This document shows, piece after piece, positions 5,881-6,947 of a DNA stretch of 6,947 bases. The stretch comes from Chitinivibrionia bacterium (lineage in GTDB: Bacteria; Krumholzibacteriota; Krumholzibacteriia; WVZY01). The DNA lies in contig JACQXT010000062.1 in assembly GCA_016208665.1 (NCBI GenBank), forward strand, positions 1-6,947, written 5' to 3'. The notes under the pieces were generated by a model. The model was not told where the DNA came from. It made no database searches and was given only the letters and a program-made list of their open reading frames with translations. The stretch's first letter is position 1, and every line of letters begins with the position of its first letter. Made by a program: the position numbers and the translations under genes.

Positions 5881-5997
5881 CGGCCTTTGAGAAACAGCCG
5901 GCAGCGCTGCCGACGAAAAGTCCATTCGCCGTCTTGACCGACCCTTCGAATTTCCTATTGCCTGCCCGTCTCAGGCGCGTTACCTTTCAAATAGTGC
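5881..5997. other. Intergenic stretch with partial terminator-like repeat and 14-bp palindrome
   Basis: The 10-mer TTTGAGAAAC from the terminator loop and stem (5856-5865) recurs at 5886-5895, where CGGC (5881-5884) and GCCG (5897-5900) could form a weak second stem. A perfect palindrome CGGCAGCGCTGCCG follows at 5899-5912. No gene is seen in the rest. Confidence 0.45.
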
Positions 5998-6027
5998 TTG
6001 ACACTGCGATTAGAGTCGTGAAAATAT
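5998..6027 (+). promoter_or_regulatory. Probable promoter of the 6220 gene, matching the 3671 promoter
   Basis: TTGACACTG (5998-6006) repeats the nine bases at 3671-3679, and GTG recurs at the same offset (+20). The -10 region is weak: AAATAT (6022-6027) at an 18-bp spacer, or GAAAAT (6020-6025) at 16 bp. GTAGCA (6047-6052) and AAGGAGGT (6070-6077) also recur at the offsets seen in the 3671 leader, which supports a functional duplicate. Confidence 0.6.
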
Positions 6028-6068
6028 GGCTCCGTTATCGATTGCCGTAGCAGTCATAAGGCTATTAT

Positions 6069-6081
6069 CAAGGAGGTGATC
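6069..6081 (+). promoter_or_regulatory. Extended Shine-Dalgarno-like element in the leader of the 6220 gene
   Basis: AAGGAGGTGATC (6070-6081) is a 12-nt exact complement of the typical 16S rRNA 3' end. No start codon follows at a usable distance, and the true ATG is 142 nt beyond AAGGAGGT. It is the longest of three such elements in the window and a candidate STAB-SD-type mRNA stabiliser or ribosome standby site. Confidence 0.55.
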
Positions 6082-6219
6082 GGGGAGGATTCCAACTCAA
6101 CTGATATTATTTTTCCCCACGAAAACATTAATCCATAAGCCAGACGAGATTCACGTGAGAGCTGGTCGCGGAGGTCGGTGCTGGTTGCAAAGCGTTCGGC
6201 GTATAGCAAAGGAGTAGCC

Positions 6220-6792
6220 ATGAAGAAAAGCATGCTACTATTGACGGCTCTGGTGTTGTGTTGTGCAAGCGTTGTTTCCGCTCAGGTGTATCCGTTGCCG
6301 GGAGGAGCGATTGGTGTTTATGCGGATGATCAGGGTACGAGCTGCGATGTGCCCGGCGCAGGCCTTGTTCAATTCCACTTTTTTCACTTAGCCTGTCCCG
6401 GTGCTACCGCCATCGAATTTAAGCTGGACATTACCGGGTTCGTTTACTCGATGAATCTCGGAGATCAAACGCCGTTCACACTAAAACTGGGGACGTTTAT
6501 TGCGGGTGCCTCAATATCCTATCAGGCCTGCCTGCTCAACACCATTTACCTTGGAGCCGCGACCTTCCTTGGAACGGGCACTACTCCTGCCTGCACGAAG
6601 GTCTATGTAAAGAACCATCCTATCCCCGGCCAAGCGGGGGCCACTAATCCGCTCGCGGTCGGGTGTCCGACCGGATGGATCCAGGTGGCCGGCAGCTATG
6701 CCGTGGTCAATAACACCGGGGGCTGCCCGTGTACGGGAAGCACGCCGGTTGAGGAAACCAGCTGGGGACAGATTAAGGCTCTGTACGAATAA
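6220..6792 (+). CDS. Secreted protein of the WGxIKAxYE-tail family, copy 3
   Basis: ATG 6220 follows AAAGGAG (6208-6214) by 5 nt in a context, CAAAGGAGTnGCnATGAA, shared with the 5286 gene; the frame is open 14 codons upstream without such signals. The 190-residue product has a signal peptide (1-21, VSA|Q). An N-terminal segment, IGVYADDQGTSCDVPGAG (31-48), is absent from copy 2. The common domain follows: ATAIEF (62-67), TPFTLKLGTF (84-93), VYVKNHPIPG (128-137), VGCPTGWI (147-154), GSYA (158-161), CPC (169-171) and SWGQIKALYE (181-190). Mature cysteines are C42, C59, C104, C125, C149, C169 and C171; the last five align with copy 2. No catalytic signature or membrane anchor is seen beyond the signal peptide, so it should be exported and soluble or loosely attached. 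Function unknown. It has its own promoter, leader and terminator. Confidence 0.87.
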   Translation: MKKSMLLLTALVLCCASVVSAQVYPLPGGAIGVYADDQGTSCDVPGAGLVQFHFFHLACPGATAIEFKLDITGFVYSMNLGDQTPFTLKLGTFIAGASISYQACLLNTIYLGAATFLGTGTTPACTKVYVKNHPIPGQAGATNPLAVGCPTGWIQVAGSYAVVNNTGGCPCTGSTPVEETSWGQIKALYE

Positions 6793-6812
6793 TAGCCGCT
6801 GTTATCTGAATG

Positions 6813-6852
6813 AATCCCGACCCCCTCAACACACGGGGGTCGGGATTTTTTT
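6813..6852 (+). terminator. Rho-independent terminator after the 6220 gene
   Basis: AATCCCGACCCCC (6813-6825) pairs with GGGGGTCGGGATT (6835-6847) in a perfect 13-bp stem with a 9-nt loop, ending in a run of seven T (6846-6852). It lies 20 nt after the stop codon. Confidence 0.95.
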
Positions 6853-6947
6853 CGCCCCCTTGGCGGGCGTCCCTGTTCCTCCTGTGCGCACCGTGAGTTG
6901 GTGCCCGCATTTCTTTGACTCCACGCCTGCGCCGGCGGCATGTTCTC
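6853..6947. other. Window end, no feature recognised
   Basis: GC-rich sequence after the terminator. A small GCACC/GGTGC inverted repeat is present around 6886-6904. I see no promoter, RBS-preceded ORF or RNA gene that I could support. Confidence 0.4.

Noticed and set aside
5841..6050. 69-codon plus-strand ORF
   Set aside because: It begins inside a terminator hairpin, has no ribosome binding site and no recognisable protein features.
1..6947. CRISPR array, IS element or toxin-antitoxin pair
   Set aside because: No regularly spaced repeats, transposase or typical small overlapping gene pairs were found on either strand.

Overview
The window looks like a piece of a moderately GC-rich bacterial chromosome. 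No single gene fixes the phylum. The second half carries small secreted proteins with dockerin-type repeats, and a series of secreted proteins ending in a WGxIKAxYE-like tail. From memory, such proteins are typical of uncultured FCB-group or neighbouring candidate phyla (Eisenbacteria, Krumholzibacteria and Latescibacteria types). That assignment is inference, with no database search behind it.

Region 1 (2-3184) is a tightly packed plus-strand cluster of housekeeping-type genes. It holds the 3' part of a GAF-PP2C (RsbU/SpoIIE-type) serine phosphatase, ruvX (TGATG overlap with the phosphatase), mltG (peptidoglycan lytic transglycosylase) and larE (sulfur insertase for the nickel-pincer cofactor, 8 bp after mltG). 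Spacing suggests one operon. The shared theme is loose: signalling, DNA/rRNA processing, cell-wall chain termination and cofactor synthesis.

Region 2 (3181-3515) has a good sigma70-like promoter, a 53-residue two-helix membrane protein with a strong ribosome binding site, and a complete tRNA-Val (UAC anticodon, CCA encoded). The tRNA begins only 7 nt after the stop codon of the small gene, so the two may share a transcript.

Region 3 (3516-6852) is less GC-rich, with longer intergenic stretches. It encodes four Sec-exported proteins in a row: an Ig-like plus dockerin protein (3838-4446) and three divergent members of one small secreted family (4530-5045, 5286-5813, 6220-6792). Rho-independent-type terminators follow the second, third and fourth genes. 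The first two genes are likely co-transcribed from a near-perfect TTGACA/TATAAT promoter.

The most notable signal is regulatory. The leaders at 3671-3750 and 5998-6077 share TTGACACTG, GTG, GTAGCA and AAGGAGGT blocks at identical offsets (0, 20, 49 and 72). AAGGAGGT, a perfect anti-Shine-Dalgarno complement, recurs in three leaders, 87-142 nt upstream of the start and with no start codon at proper spacing. This resembles the STAB-SD mRNA-stabilising element known from Bacillus cry mRNAs. The window therefore suggests a family of abundant exported proteins driven by a duplicated promoter/leader cassette and marked by a shared C-terminal tail of unknown role.
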